Below, one piece after another: positions 40,505-48,208 of a DNA stretch of 64,000 bases (within the stretch, counting starts at the first letter, position 1; the number at the start of each line of letters is the position of its first letter). Under the pieces are notes generated by a model. That model saw only the letters and a list, made by a program, of their open reading frames with translations, was not told the origin of the DNA and did not search any database. The stretch lies in assembly GCF_000442645.1 (NCBI RefSeq), contig NC_021915.1:558001-622000 (forward strand), written 5' to 3'. The translations under genes and the position numbers were made by a program. The stretch comes from Corynebacterium maris DSM 45190 (GTDB taxonomy: Bacteria; Actinomycetota; Actinomycetes; Mycobacteriales; Mycobacteriaceae).

Positions 40505-41848
40505 ATGACTCGACTCTTCGGCACCGACGGGGTTCGCGGACTCGCGAACCAAACTCTGACCGCCCCGCTGGCGATGCGCCTCGGCGCCGCCGCCGCGCAG
40601 GTCCTGACCGAGGGGCGGGCGTCCGACGACCGTCGGCCCACCGCGATCATCGGCCGCGACCCGCGCGTCTCCGGGGAAATGCTCGCCGCGGCGATGGCCG
40701 CCGGCATGGCCTCCCGCGGCGTGGATGTGCTGCGGGTCGGTGTGGTTCCCACCCCGGGCGTGGCGTTTCTCACCGACGACTACGGCGCCGACATGGGCGT
40801 GATGATCTCCGCCTCGCACAACCCCATGCCGGACAACGGCATCAAGTTCTTCTCCGCAGGCGGGCATAAGCTCCCCGACTCCGTGGAAGACGAAATTGAA
40901 CGCACCATGGGCCAGCTCAAGCCGGAAGGCCCGACCGGCACGGGCGTCGGGCGCGTCATCGAAGAAGCCCCGGACGCCCAGGACCGGTACGTCAACCACC
41001 TCGCGAACGCGAACATCATGGACCTGTCGGGCATCAAAGTCGTCGTCGACACCGCCAACGGCGCCGCCTCCCGCATCGCGCCCAAGGTCTACGCGGCCGC
41101 CGGCGCCGAGGTCATCGCGATCTACGACCAGCCGAACGCCTACAACATCAACGACGGCTGCGGCTCCACCCACATGGACAAGATCCAAGAGGCGGTCCGC
41201 AAACACGAAGCCCACCTCGGCCTCGCGCACGACGGAGACGCCGACCGCTGCCTGGCTGTGGATGCGGAAGGCAACGTCGTGGACGGTGACCAGATCATGG
41301 CGATCCTGGCCGTGGCCATGCGCGACGCCGGCACTCTGCGGCTGAACACCCTCGTGGCGACGGTGATGAGCAACCTGGGCCTTAAACTCGCGATGCAGCG
41401 GGAAGGCATCGAGATGGTCGAGACCCAGGTCGGCGACCGCTACGTCCTCGAAGAACTCAACGCCTCCGGTTACGCCCTCGGCGGCGAGCAGTCCGGCCAC
41501 ATCGTGGTGCCGAAGTACGGCACCACCGGCGACGGCACCCTCACCGGCCTGAAGCTCATGTCGCAGATGGCGCTGACCGGCAAGTCTCTTCAGGAACTGG
41601 CGTCCGTGATGTCCGTCCTGCCGCAGGTGCTGATCAATGTGCCCGTCTCCGACAAATCCGCGATCCTGGCCTCCGATAAGGTCCGTGAGGCCAAGGAACA
41701 GGCGGAGCGAGACCTAGGTGACACCGGCCGAGTGCTGCTGCGCCCGTCGGGCACGGAAGAACTCTTCCGCGTCATGGTCGAGGCCGCCGCTGAGGAAGAT
41801 GCGCGCAAGGTCGCCGGCCAGATCGCCGCTATCGTCGCGGCCGTCTAA
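40505..41848 (+). CDS. glmM: Phosphoglucosamine mutase
   Basis: 447 residues. The active-site phosphoserine lies in ISASHNPMPDNG (about residue 102). The metal-binding loop is DGDADRC, the sugar-binding loop GEQSGH and the phosphate-binding loop RPSGTEELFRVM. It converts glucosamine-6-phosphate to glucosamine-1-phosphate for peptidoglycan precursor synthesis; glmS, 3 kb downstream, makes its substrate. Confidence 0.96.
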   Translation: MTRLFGTDGVRGLANQTLTAPLAMRLGAAAAQVLTEGRASDDRRPTAIIGRDPRVSGEMLAAAMAAGMASRGVDVLRVGVVPTPGVAFLTDDYGADMGVMISASHNPMPDNGIKFFSAGGHKLPDSVEDEIERTMGQLKPEGPTGTGVGRVIEEAPDAQDRYVNHLANANIMDLSGIKVVVDTANGAASRIAPKVYAAAGAEVIAIYDQPNAYNINDGCGSTHMDKIQEAVRKHEAHLGLAHDGDADRCLAVDAEGNVVDGDQIMAILAVAMRDAGTLRLNTLVATVMSNLGLKLAMQREGIEMVETQVGDRYVLEELNASGYALGGEQSGHIVVPKYGTTGDGTLTGLKLMSQMALTGKSLQELASVMSVLPQVLINVPVSDKSAILASDKVREAKEQAERDLGDTGRVLLRPSGTEELFRVMVEAAAEEDARKVAGQIAAIVAAV

Positions 41849-41959
41849 AAGAATTTCTCGCGCCGGGGAACCTTCCTCCCGCATCGGACAGTCAAAGGAT
41901 AGTGACGGGCCGGCCACCGAGGCCGCCCCAGCACGTGACGTCCGACTAGGGGGAAAGCG

Positions 41960-42268
41960 ATGTCCGACAGCGGAAATATCAGTATCAACCACGAAGGCGT
42001 TCGCCAACTTCTGCGCCAGGCGCAGGAGGCGGGGCAGCAGCAGCTCACCGCCCACCTCGCGCAGGTTCCAGCCTTCGCACCTGCCGCCGCGGGCCGGGAC
42101 TTCGAGTCTTATGGCCGACGGATCGCGGAACTTCTGAACCGTGCCCATGACACCGGGCGCCGCCATGTCGACAGCGTCATCGACGTGGCTCAGGCAGGGC
42201 TCGATCAGGTGGGGGTTGTGCGTGGCGCCGACGACGGGTTTGGCGATCAACTCGGAGGGCGGAGGTGA
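41960..42268 (+). CDS. Small helical protein of a three-gene operon
   Basis: 102 residues: VRQLLRQAQEAGQQQLTAHL, then a second helix ESYGRRIAELLNRAHDTGRR. The size and two-helix layout recall ESX-type proteins, but there is no W-X-G turn. It overlaps the next gene (GTGA), so the two are coupled. The ATG follows AGGGGGAAAGCG. Function unknown; with its partner it could be a chaperone or co-secreted protein. Confidence 0.65.
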   Translation: MSDSGNISINHEGVRQLLRQAQEAGQQQLTAHLAQVPAFAPAAAGRDFESYGRRIAELLNRAHDTGRRHVDSVIDVAQAGLDQVGVVRGADDGFGDQLGGRR

Positions 42269-43740
42269 TGGCGGCGCCGTTGTCGTCGGCGGTGCGGTTT
42301 ATTCGATCCGTCGACGAGTTTTCGCAGGCGTCGCGGGGCCTGTACCCGGGGCCGCCGATGTCCGGCGAGCAGCTGGTGCACGCCATCGGGGCGACGGATG
42401 GGGCGGACGGAGGACAGCTGGCTGTGCAGGCCTCCGCCGCCACCGGTTTTGGGCGCTCCGGCTCCGGGAGGGGAGTGGGGTCGAGTTTCTTCGGCGGCGT
42501 GATCGGAGAAGTCGGGGGATTTCTCATGGGGCAATTCCTGAACCGGCTGGGCCGCAGCGACCGGGATTACGAGAAAGAGCGGGGTTCCGCAGAATGGGTC
42601 AATGACCAGGCGAACTCGTGCGGTGGAGCGGTCGACTCTATCGTCACTGACGCGAAGACGGGCATGGACTCGATCTTCGACGCCGCCGCGCCGATCATCG
42701 ACCTGCTGACCATGGTCGTTCGTCTGCACCCGGCGGGGAGGGTGATTTCGATGATCGTGGGGATTGCGGGGCCGTTGATTCAAAATGTGTTCGGTTCGGT
42801 CAATCAGATCTGCGAGGACCGTGATGAGCAGGTGAGCAAGTGCTACGAGAGCTTGATTACATGCATTGAGGACTACACGACTGAATGCGTTCCGGAGGAG
42901 GCCCCGGAGGTGCCTGCCTCGTGTCAGGATGGAGACACTAGCTCTAGTTCCAGCAGTTCCAGTAGCTCTAGCAGTTCCAGCAGTTCCAGTAGCTCGAGTT
43001 CGGGCAGTGTCGGCGGCTCCGGCGGTGTGGTGGGCGCAGATAACTCGAGTAGCTCCAGCAGCTCCAGCGCGAGTAGTGGTGCGAGCAGTGCCACGGGCGG
43101 GGCCACGCAGACGGGCATGCAGGTGGAAACAAAGGCCGCGGGTGTTGCGGATACGGCGGCGCAGATAGACCTCAGCGCCACCGGCACCCGCTGCGTGGTC
43201 GACGCACTGGATCTGTGCGTGGGCGGGGCAGTGGACAAGGCTGTGTCCGGCTCGTCGTCGATTGCCGCCGGAGGGGCGGGAGAGTTTGTCCCGCCGAAGC
43301 TGCCGGAGCCTGACCCGTGTTTTGTGGGGGCTGCGGGGGCGGTCGGCGTCGGTGTGGGGTTGGCGGTGATGGGTTTCCTCAGCGCTGCGTGTGAAGATCT
43401 CATCGCCTGCGAACCGGATGCCCCGGCGCCGGAACCAGAACCGGTACCGGAACCTGAGACTGAACCAATCCCGGAACCGGCCCCCGCACCAGAACCAGAG
43501 CCGAAGCCCATGCCCGAGCCGGAACCTGCGCCGAAGCCGGAACCTCCGGCGCCAGAGCCGGAGTCGGCCGACGGGGTGTACGCTCCTCCGCCTGAGCTGG
43601 CGGACGTGACGGAACCTTCACCGCCGCCGAAGAAGATCGCCGCGGAATTCACCTCCCCGGCGCCGACGGCGTCGGCCGCGCAATCAGCGCCGGAAACAGC
43701 GCCAGTTCAGGAATCAGCACGACGAGTGGGGCAGTGGTAA
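42265..43740 (+). CDS. Poly-serine and proline-glutamate repeat protein
   Basis: 491 residues. The N-terminal part (1-125) has a Gly-rich hinge and a hydrophobic helix, followed by helices around 140-180 (IIDLLTMVVRLHP, ISMIVGIAGPLIQNVFGSV). A Cys-rich segment comes next (CEDRDEQVSKCYESLITCIEDYTTEC). After it there is a run of about 21 Ser (about 226-246), a second Ser-rich tract, and a Pro-Glu repeat (about 385-433). There is no classical signal peptide. The layout (hydrophobic head, long low-complexity tail, small helical partner gene) suggests a surface or T7SS-exported protein; this is inference. GTG 42265 or ATG 42268 is the start. Confidence 0.6.
   Translation: MMAAPLSSAVRFIRSVDEFSQASRGLYPGPPMSGEQLVHAIGATDGADGGQLAVQASAATGFGRSGSGRGVGSSFFGGVIGEVGGFLMGQFLNRLGRSDRDYEKERGSAEWVNDQANSCGGAVDSIVTDAKTGMDSIFDAAAPIIDLLTMVVRLHPAGRVISMIVGIAGPLIQNVFGSVNQICEDRDEQVSKCYESLITCIEDYTTECVPEEAPEVPASCQDGDTSSSSSSSSSSSSSSSSSSSSSGSVGGSGGVVGADNSSSSSSSSASSGASSATGGATQTGMQVETKAAGVADTAAQIDLSATGTRCVVDALDLCVGGAVDKAVSGSSSIAAGGAGEFVPPKLPEPDPCFVGAAGAVGVGVGLAVMGFLSAACEDLIACEPDAPAPEPEPVPEPETEPIPEPAPAPEPEPKPMPEPEPAPKPEPPAPEPESADGVYAPPPELADVTEPSPPPKKIAAEFTSPAPTASAAQSAPETAPVQESARRVGQW
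42945..43010 (+). repeat. Serine-codon microsatellite (AGY/TCY tract)
   Basis: A nearly pure tract of AGC, AGT and TCC codons encodes about 21 consecutive Ser, with a shorter related tract at 43045-43090. Such tracts can change length by slippage, but in steps of one codon that keep the frame. Confidence 0.7.
43423..43565 (+). repeat. Pro-Glu repeat tract
   Basis: Imperfect CCNGAR repeats encode alternating Pro-Glu with Ala or Lys, giving a stiff extended segment as in wall-spanning linkers. Confidence 0.6.
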
Positions 43741-43952
43741 TGGATTTTCAAGAATTTGCGCGCCAGTTCAGCGAGCGCACGGCGCAGCGGCTCATCGAAT
43801 TTGAGGCCACCGTCGATCAGGCCCAGCGGAGCCTAGAGAAAATGGCGAAAAACACCCCCGGCACGCAGCCGGGGGTGTCGCAGGAGGGCGCGGTGGTCAA
43901 CGACCGACGTCGTCCAGCTCGCCCTGTGCAGTCGATCCTCCGGAGACAGTGA
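43740..43952 (+). CDS. 70-residue helical protein, third gene of the operon
   Basis: ATG at 43740 overlaps the TAA of the preceding gene. Residues 1-38 form one amphipathic helix (MDFQEFARQFSERTAQRLIE, DQAQRSLEKMAK). The remaining roughly 30 residues are encoded by the terminator hairpin and the 3' end of the convergent hydrolase gene and look unstructured, so the functional protein is probably the N-terminal helix. Function unknown. Confidence 0.5.
   Translation: MDFQEFARQFSERTAQRLIEFEATVDQAQRSLEKMAKNTPGTQPGVSQEGAVVNDRRRPARPVQSILRRQ
43848..43878 (-). terminator. Terminator of the minus-strand hydrolase gene
   Basis: On the minus strand, an 11-bp stem (ACACCCCCGGC with GCCGGGGGTGT, 5-nt loop) is followed by TTTTT. 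It lies about 20 bp after the stop of the gene at 43897-44784, inside the plus-strand ORF 43740-43952. Confidence 0.75.
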
Positions 43953-44784
43953 CGTCGGTGAAGTCGACGCCGGCCCGCTCCGCGAGGTCGGCGCCGACGA
44001 GGCTGGTGACGTTTTTGGCCTCCGCCCGACGTTCCGAGAAGTCGGAGTACTTCTTCTCCTCGTCGAGCTGGTGCAGGAGAAAACCCGTCAACAGCCCGCG
44101 GGCGGTTTCCTGGGCGGAGAACTGCGGGAGGCCGAGGCCGACGAAAAGCTTAAAGAAGGTGTCCTCGGAAAAGCCCTGCTGATTGCCGTTCTGCAGCTCC
44201 CGGTAGGCGACGGGGCCAGCCCAGCTGTAGGCGAGCTTGGCGGGGTTGCCTGCCCCGAAAATCTCTCCCTGGGAGGATCCGATCACCAGGCCCGGGGCGG
44301 TGACCGAGCCGGCGGCGGTGTACGAGGAGGGGGTGACTTCGGCGGGGTAGACGGCGCCTACCGCGGTGACCTTCGGGTTATTCGCCGCAGTGAGCACGGC
44401 CGCGCCGCCGCCCATGCCGTGGCCCACCACGCCCAGCTTGCCGGGGCTGACGGTGACGTTGCCCTGACCGAGTTTCACCCCGCCTAAAATCTGCAACGTC
44501 GTCTCCAAGTCGGCGGAGAAACCACGGTGGTTCGGCACGACGCCGCGTTCCGTGTCCGGCGCGGCGACGGCGATGCCCCAACTAGCCAGGTGACGCAGGG
44601 TGCCGTGGTACTTGGCGACGGGCTTCGTCCAGTCATGGCCGAACGCGACGCCGGGAACGCCGTTTCCCTCCGCAGGGGTGTAAATTTTGCCCGGAATTCC
44701 CGCGTAACCGAGGTCGCCGACGAGAACGCGGTGCGGGCCGCGTTTGGACAGATGGGCCAGGTGTTTCTTCAGATTCGCAGACAC
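43897..44784 (-). CDS. Alpha/beta-hydrolase fold protein lacking the nucleophile serine
   Basis: 295 residues with a dienelactone-hydrolase-like fold: YTPAEGNGVPGVAFGHDWTK, LASWGIAVAAPDTERG, and the nucleophile elbow LGVVGHGMGGG. In active enzymes the elbow is G-x-S-x-G; here the middle residue is Gly123, so the catalytic Ser appears to be missing. There is no signal peptide. It may be a non-catalytic binding protein or may use another residue. It is convergent with the poly-serine operon and divergent from glmS. Confidence 0.7.
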   Translation of the reverse strand: MSANLKKHLAHLSKRGPHRVLVGDLGYAGIPGKIYTPAEGNGVPGVAFGHDWTKPVAKYHGTLRHLASWGIAVAAPDTERGVVPNHRGFSADLETTLQILGGVKLGQGNVTVSPGKLGVVGHGMGGGAAVLTAANNPKVTAVGAVYPAEVTPSSYTAAGSVTAPGLVIGSSQGEIFGAGNPAKLAYSWAGPVAYRELQNGNQQGFSEDTFFKLFVGLGLPQFSAQETARGLLTGFLLHQLDEEKKYSDFSERRAEAKNVTSLVGADLAERAGVDFTDVTVSGGSTAQGELDDVGR

Positions 44785-44881
44785 GCTCCCAGGATAATGG
44801 AATTACGTGGGGGACTGGGGGCACACCCGTAAAACGCGTCGCTACAGGCACATGTTTTCTGCGGGGTGTATTTTTTCTGCC

Positions 44882-46744
44882 ATGTGCGGAATCGTTGGAT
44901 ACGTTGGCAATCGCCAGGGCCTGAACCTGGCGCTCGAAGCGCTGCGAAGGATGGAATATCGCGGCTACGACTCGTCCGGTATCGCCGTGGCCGGGAGCGA
45001 TGGCCTGAACATGGTCAAGCGCGCCGGCAAGCTGGCGAACCTGGAAGACAAAATCGCGGACGTCGGGCAGGAGTCGCTGGCGGGCACCACCGCGATCGGG
45101 CACACCCGGTGGGCGACCCACGGTCGCCCGACGGACGACAACGCCCACCCCCACCTCGCCTACGACGGCAAGGCCGCGGTGGTCCACAACGGCATCATCG
45201 AGAACTTCGCCGCCCTGCGCGAGGAGTTGGAGCGCGACGGCGTGGAGCTGGTCTCCGACACGGACACCGAGGTCGCCGCCCAACTGCTGGCGAAGGCCTA
45301 TAACGAGGGGGAGACCGCCGGGAATTTCCGGGACTCCGCGTTGACCGTCCTGAACCGCCTGGAGGGCGCCTTCACGGTGCTTTTCCTCCATGAGGATCAC
45401 CCGGGCACCGTCATTGCGGCGCGGCGTTCCACGCCGTTGATCGTCGGCGTCGGCGACGGCGAGATGTTTTTGGGCTCCGACGTCGCGGCTTTCATCGAGC
45501 ACACCAAACAGGCGGTGGAGCTGGGCCAGGACAGCGTCGTGGTGATCACCGCCGACGACTACGAGATCCTCGACTTCGACGGCCGTCCGGCGGAGGGTCG
45601 GCCTTTCACCATTGACTGGGATTTGCAGGCCGCGGAGAAAGGTGGCTTCGATTCCTTCATGATGAAGGAGATCCACGAGCAGCCGGCGGCCGTGCGCGAC
45701 ACGTTGGCCGGGCATTTCGCCGATGGCAGGGTGTTCTTGGACGAGAACAACATCTCCGAGACCGAGTTGAAGTCCTTCGACCAGGTCTTCGTGGTGGCCT
45801 GTGGCTCGGCGTACCACTCGGGGTTGTTGGCGAAGTACGCCATCGAGCATTGGGTGCGCATCCCGGTGCAGATCGAGGTGGCCTCCGAGTTCCGCTACCG
45901 CGACCCGGTCCTGGACGAGCGCACGCTGGTGCTCGCGATCTCGCAGTCCGGCGAGACCGCCGACACGCTGGAGGCGGTGCGGCACGCGAAAACGCAGGGC
46001 GCGAAGGTGCTGGCGGTGTGCAACACCAACGGCTCCCAGATTCCGCGCGAGTCGGATGCGGTGTTGTACACGCACGCGGGCCCGGAGATCGGGGTGGCGT
46101 CCACGAAGGCGTTTCTGGCGCAGGTGGCGGCGAACTACATCGTCGGCCTGGCCTTGGCGCAGGCGAAGGGCACCAAATTCCCCGATGAGATCAAGGAGAT
46201 CTGGGAGCGGCTGGAGGAGATCCCCGCCCAGATCGAACAGGTGCTGGAGACCAAGGACGATATCCAGTCCATCGCGGACACCCTCGGCGCGGTCCAGACG
46301 ATGCTCTTTCTCGGCCGCAACGTCGGTTTCCCCGTGGCGCTGGAGGGCGCGTTGAAGCTCAAGGAGCTGGCTTATATCCACGCGGAGGGGTTCCCGGCCG
46401 GCGAACTCAAACACGGCCCGATCGCCTTGATCGAGGAGGATCTCCCGGTCGTGGTGGTCGTCCCGAGCCCGCGCGGGGTGAAGCTGCTGCACTCGAAGAT
46501 CGTGTCCAACATTCAGGAGATCCGGGCCCGCGGCGCACGCACCATCGTCATCGCCGAAGAGGGCGACACGGCGGTGGAGCCGTACGCGAACTGGTTGATC
46601 CGGGTGCCGCAGACGCCGTCGATCATGCAGCCGCTGCTGGCGACGGTGCCGCTGCAGTTTCTGGCCGCCGACATCGCGCGGGCGTGCGGCAACGACGACA
46701 TCGACAAGCCTCGTAACCTGGCCAAGTCCGTCACCGTGGAATAG
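44882..46744 (+). CDS. glmS: Glutamine-fructose-6-phosphate aminotransferase (isomerising)
   Basis: 620 residues. After Met removal Cys2 (MCGIVGYVG) is the glutaminase nucleophile. The N-terminal glutaminase domain (YRGYDSSGIA, GHTRWATHG) is followed by two SIS sugar-isomerase domains (QSGETADTLEA, STKAFLAQ, EGFPAGELKHGP) and the end DKPRNLAKSVTVE. It makes glucosamine-6-phosphate, the first step of cell-wall amino sugar synthesis. No glmS ribozyme was recognised upstream. Confidence 0.97.
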   Translation: MCGIVGYVGNRQGLNLALEALRRMEYRGYDSSGIAVAGSDGLNMVKRAGKLANLEDKIADVGQESLAGTTAIGHTRWATHGRPTDDNAHPHLAYDGKAAVVHNGIIENFAALREELERDGVELVSDTDTEVAAQLLAKAYNEGETAGNFRDSALTVLNRLEGAFTVLFLHEDHPGTVIAARRSTPLIVGVGDGEMFLGSDVAAFIEHTKQAVELGQDSVVVITADDYEILDFDGRPAEGRPFTIDWDLQAAEKGGFDSFMMKEIHEQPAAVRDTLAGHFADGRVFLDENNISETELKSFDQVFVVACGSAYHSGLLAKYAIEHWVRIPVQIEVASEFRYRDPVLDERTLVLAISQSGETADTLEAVRHAKTQGAKVLAVCNTNGSQIPRESDAVLYTHAGPEIGVASTKAFLAQVAANYIVGLALAQAKGTKFPDEIKEIWERLEEIPAQIEQVLETKDDIQSIADTLGAVQTMLFLGRNVGFPVALEGALKLKELAYIHAEGFPAGELKHGPIALIEEDLPVVVVVPSPRGVKLLHSKIVSNIQEIRARGARTIVIAEEGDTAVEPYANWLIRVPQTPSIMQPLLATVPLQFLAADIARACGNDDIDKPRNLAKSVTVE

Positions 46745-46771
46745 GCGGACGGTGCGCCCCGCGAGGCCGGG

Positions 46772-47908
46772 TCAGACTCCGACGGTCTCGCTGCGGGCGA
46801 TCTTGTGCAGGCGGGGGATCGGCATCCGGATGTTGTAGGACGCCGCCGCGCCTTGTGCGGGCCAGTGGGCGACGAAGGAGCGCTCCGCGAGCGATCCCTT
46901 GACGATCTCCGGTGCTTCCGAGTCATTCGGAATGGGGCCGGAGAGCTTGATGTTCATGCCCCACTGGTCGGTCCAAAAGTAGTTCTGGAAGCTGAGTTCG
47001 GCGGCGTCGTCGCCGTGTAGGAGGGCGTGCGCGGCGGTCTTGGCCTGTTCGATGGCGGCGGTCCAGACCGGGGTGCGTTTCGGCCCGCCGGTCCCGCCGA
47101 TCCAGGCGACGTCGCCGGCGGCCACGACGTCGTCGTGGCCGAGGACCCGGCAGCGAGCGTCGGTGACCAGGCGGCCGTCGACGAGTAAACCGGAATCGGC
47201 GAGCCAGTCGTCGTTCGGGACGTCGCCGGCGGCAGAGACGACGACGTCGGAGTCGAGGTCGACGCCGCCGCGGGTGTGGACGCGCATGCCGGAGCCGGTG
47301 TCCTCGACGACGTCGACGAAGTCGTCGACCAGGGTCAGTCCGTGAGACACCGCGGCCTCGGTGAGCAGCTCGGCGAGGAAGGGGCCGATGTGGACGTCCA
47401 TGGGCGTGCCGGGGTGGACGAGGGTGACCTCGCAGCCGAGACCGAGGGCGCCGGAGGCGATCTCCATGCCGAGCGGGCCGCCGCCGACGACGGTGACCTT
47501 CGGGGCCTCGGCGAGGCGGCTCTTTAGCGCGACGGCGTCGTCAAGCGAGCGCAGCGTGTATTCGCCGGGGGAGTCGGTGAAGCGGCGGGCGTGAGTTCCC
47601 GTGGCGATGACCAGTCCGTCGTAGTCGACGGTCGTGCCGTCGTCGAGGCGCACACGGCGGGCCGTGGCGTCGAGGCCGACCGCGGTGCGGCCGAGGTACT
47701 GGACCGCGCCGTGGGTGGGGTCGGGCAGGAAGTTGACGTCGAGTTCCTCGCCGGGGGCCAGCGCAGCCTTGGACAGCGCGGGGCGGGAGTAGGTCGCATG
47801 GGTTTCCGCGCCGATGACGGTGATGGTGCCGTCAAACCCTAAGCGGCGCAGGGTGTCGCCGGCGGTCAAACCCGCGACGCCGTGGCCGACGATGACGATG
47901 CGTTTCAT
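46772..47908 (-). CDS. FAD/NAD(P)-dependent ferredoxin reductase
   Basis: 378 residues. It has an N-terminal FAD dinucleotide fold (IVIVGHGVAGLTAGDTLRR), then a YSRPALSKA segment typical of putidaredoxin-reductase-like enzymes, an NAD-binding fold (VTVVGGGPLGMEIASGALG), an FAD-binding ATG and GDVAW motifs. It would pass electrons from NAD(P)H to the ferredoxin encoded 2 bp upstream (47911-48102), which would feed the P450 at 49211. The last part (about 310-378) resembles the reductase C-terminal domain. The physiological partner is inferred from position. Confidence 0.88.
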   Translation of the reverse strand: MKRIVIVGHGVAGLTAGDTLRRLGFDGTITVIGAETHATYSRPALSKAALAPGEELDVNFLPDPTHGAVQYLGRTAVGLDATARRVRLDDGTTVDYDGLVIATGTHARRFTDSPGEYTLRSLDDAVALKSRLAEAPKVTVVGGGPLGMEIASGALGLGCEVTLVHPGTPMDVHIGPFLAELLTEAAVSHGLTLVDDFVDVVEDTGSGMRVHTRGGVDLDSDVVVSAAGDVPNDDWLADSGLLVDGRLVTDARCRVLGHDDVVAAGDVAWIGGTGGPKRTPVWTAAIEQAKTAAHALLHGDDAAELSFQNYFWTDQWGMNIKLSGPIPNDSEAPEIVKGSLAERSFVAHWPAQGAAASYNIRMPIPRLHKIARSETVGV

Positions 47909-47910
47909 GG

Positions 47911-48102
47911 TTAGACCAACTTCAGGGCGGCGACGGGGCAGACGCGGACGGCGTCCTGGGCGGCCTGCAGGTCGGCGTCATCGACCTCGGGCTGGTCGAT
48001 GATCAGCTCGCCGTCGTCGTCGAGGTGCATCAGTTGCGGGGCGGCCTCCTCACACAGGCCGTGGCCTTCGCAGCGGGGGCGGTCGAGTTCAATGCGGGAC
48101 AT
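47911..48102 (-). CDS. 3Fe-4S ferredoxin
   Basis: 63 residues, with cluster ligands Cys11, Cys17 and Cys55-Pro56, and His14 in the position of the usual second cysteine (C-x2-H-x2-C ... CP). This is the small ferredoxin type that serves bacterial P450 enzymes. It is followed 2 bp later by the reductase gene on the same strand, so the two form an operon. It diverges from the LysR gene. Confidence 0.9.
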   Translation of the reverse strand: MSRIELDRPRCEGHGLCEEAAPQLMHLDDDGELIIDQPEVDDADLQAAQDAVRVCPVAALKLV

Positions 48103-48180
48103 GGCGTCCTCCTATGCTCCGGTGATGTGTGTCTGGGCTGTGTCGAACAGTGTCGCAGGTCACCGTGAATGTGTCTAATG

Positions 48181-48202
48181 AATGTTGAGCATGCTGTACA
48201 TT
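48181..48202. promoter_or_regulatory. 22-bp palindrome, LysR-type operator, overlapping a -10 box
   Basis: AATGT-TG-AGCATGCT-GT-ACATT is symmetrical at 18 of 22 positions. Its right end contains TACATT (48197-48202), a -10 box 6 nt before the ATG at 48209. A regulator bound here would block its own promoter and could control the divergent ferredoxin operon. Confidence 0.5.
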
Positions 48203-48208
48203 TATGGA

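Noticed and set aside
41960..42268. WXG100 protein
   Set aside because: Size and helical pattern fit, but there is no W-x-G turn and no clear secretion motif.
42945..43090. CRISPR-like or transposon repeat
   Set aside because: The repeat is in frame and encodes poly-Ser within an intact ORF.
44785..44881. glmS ribozyme or riboswitch upstream of glmS
   Set aside because: The gap is only 97 bp, with no recognisable ribozyme core. That RNA is mainly found in Firmicutes.
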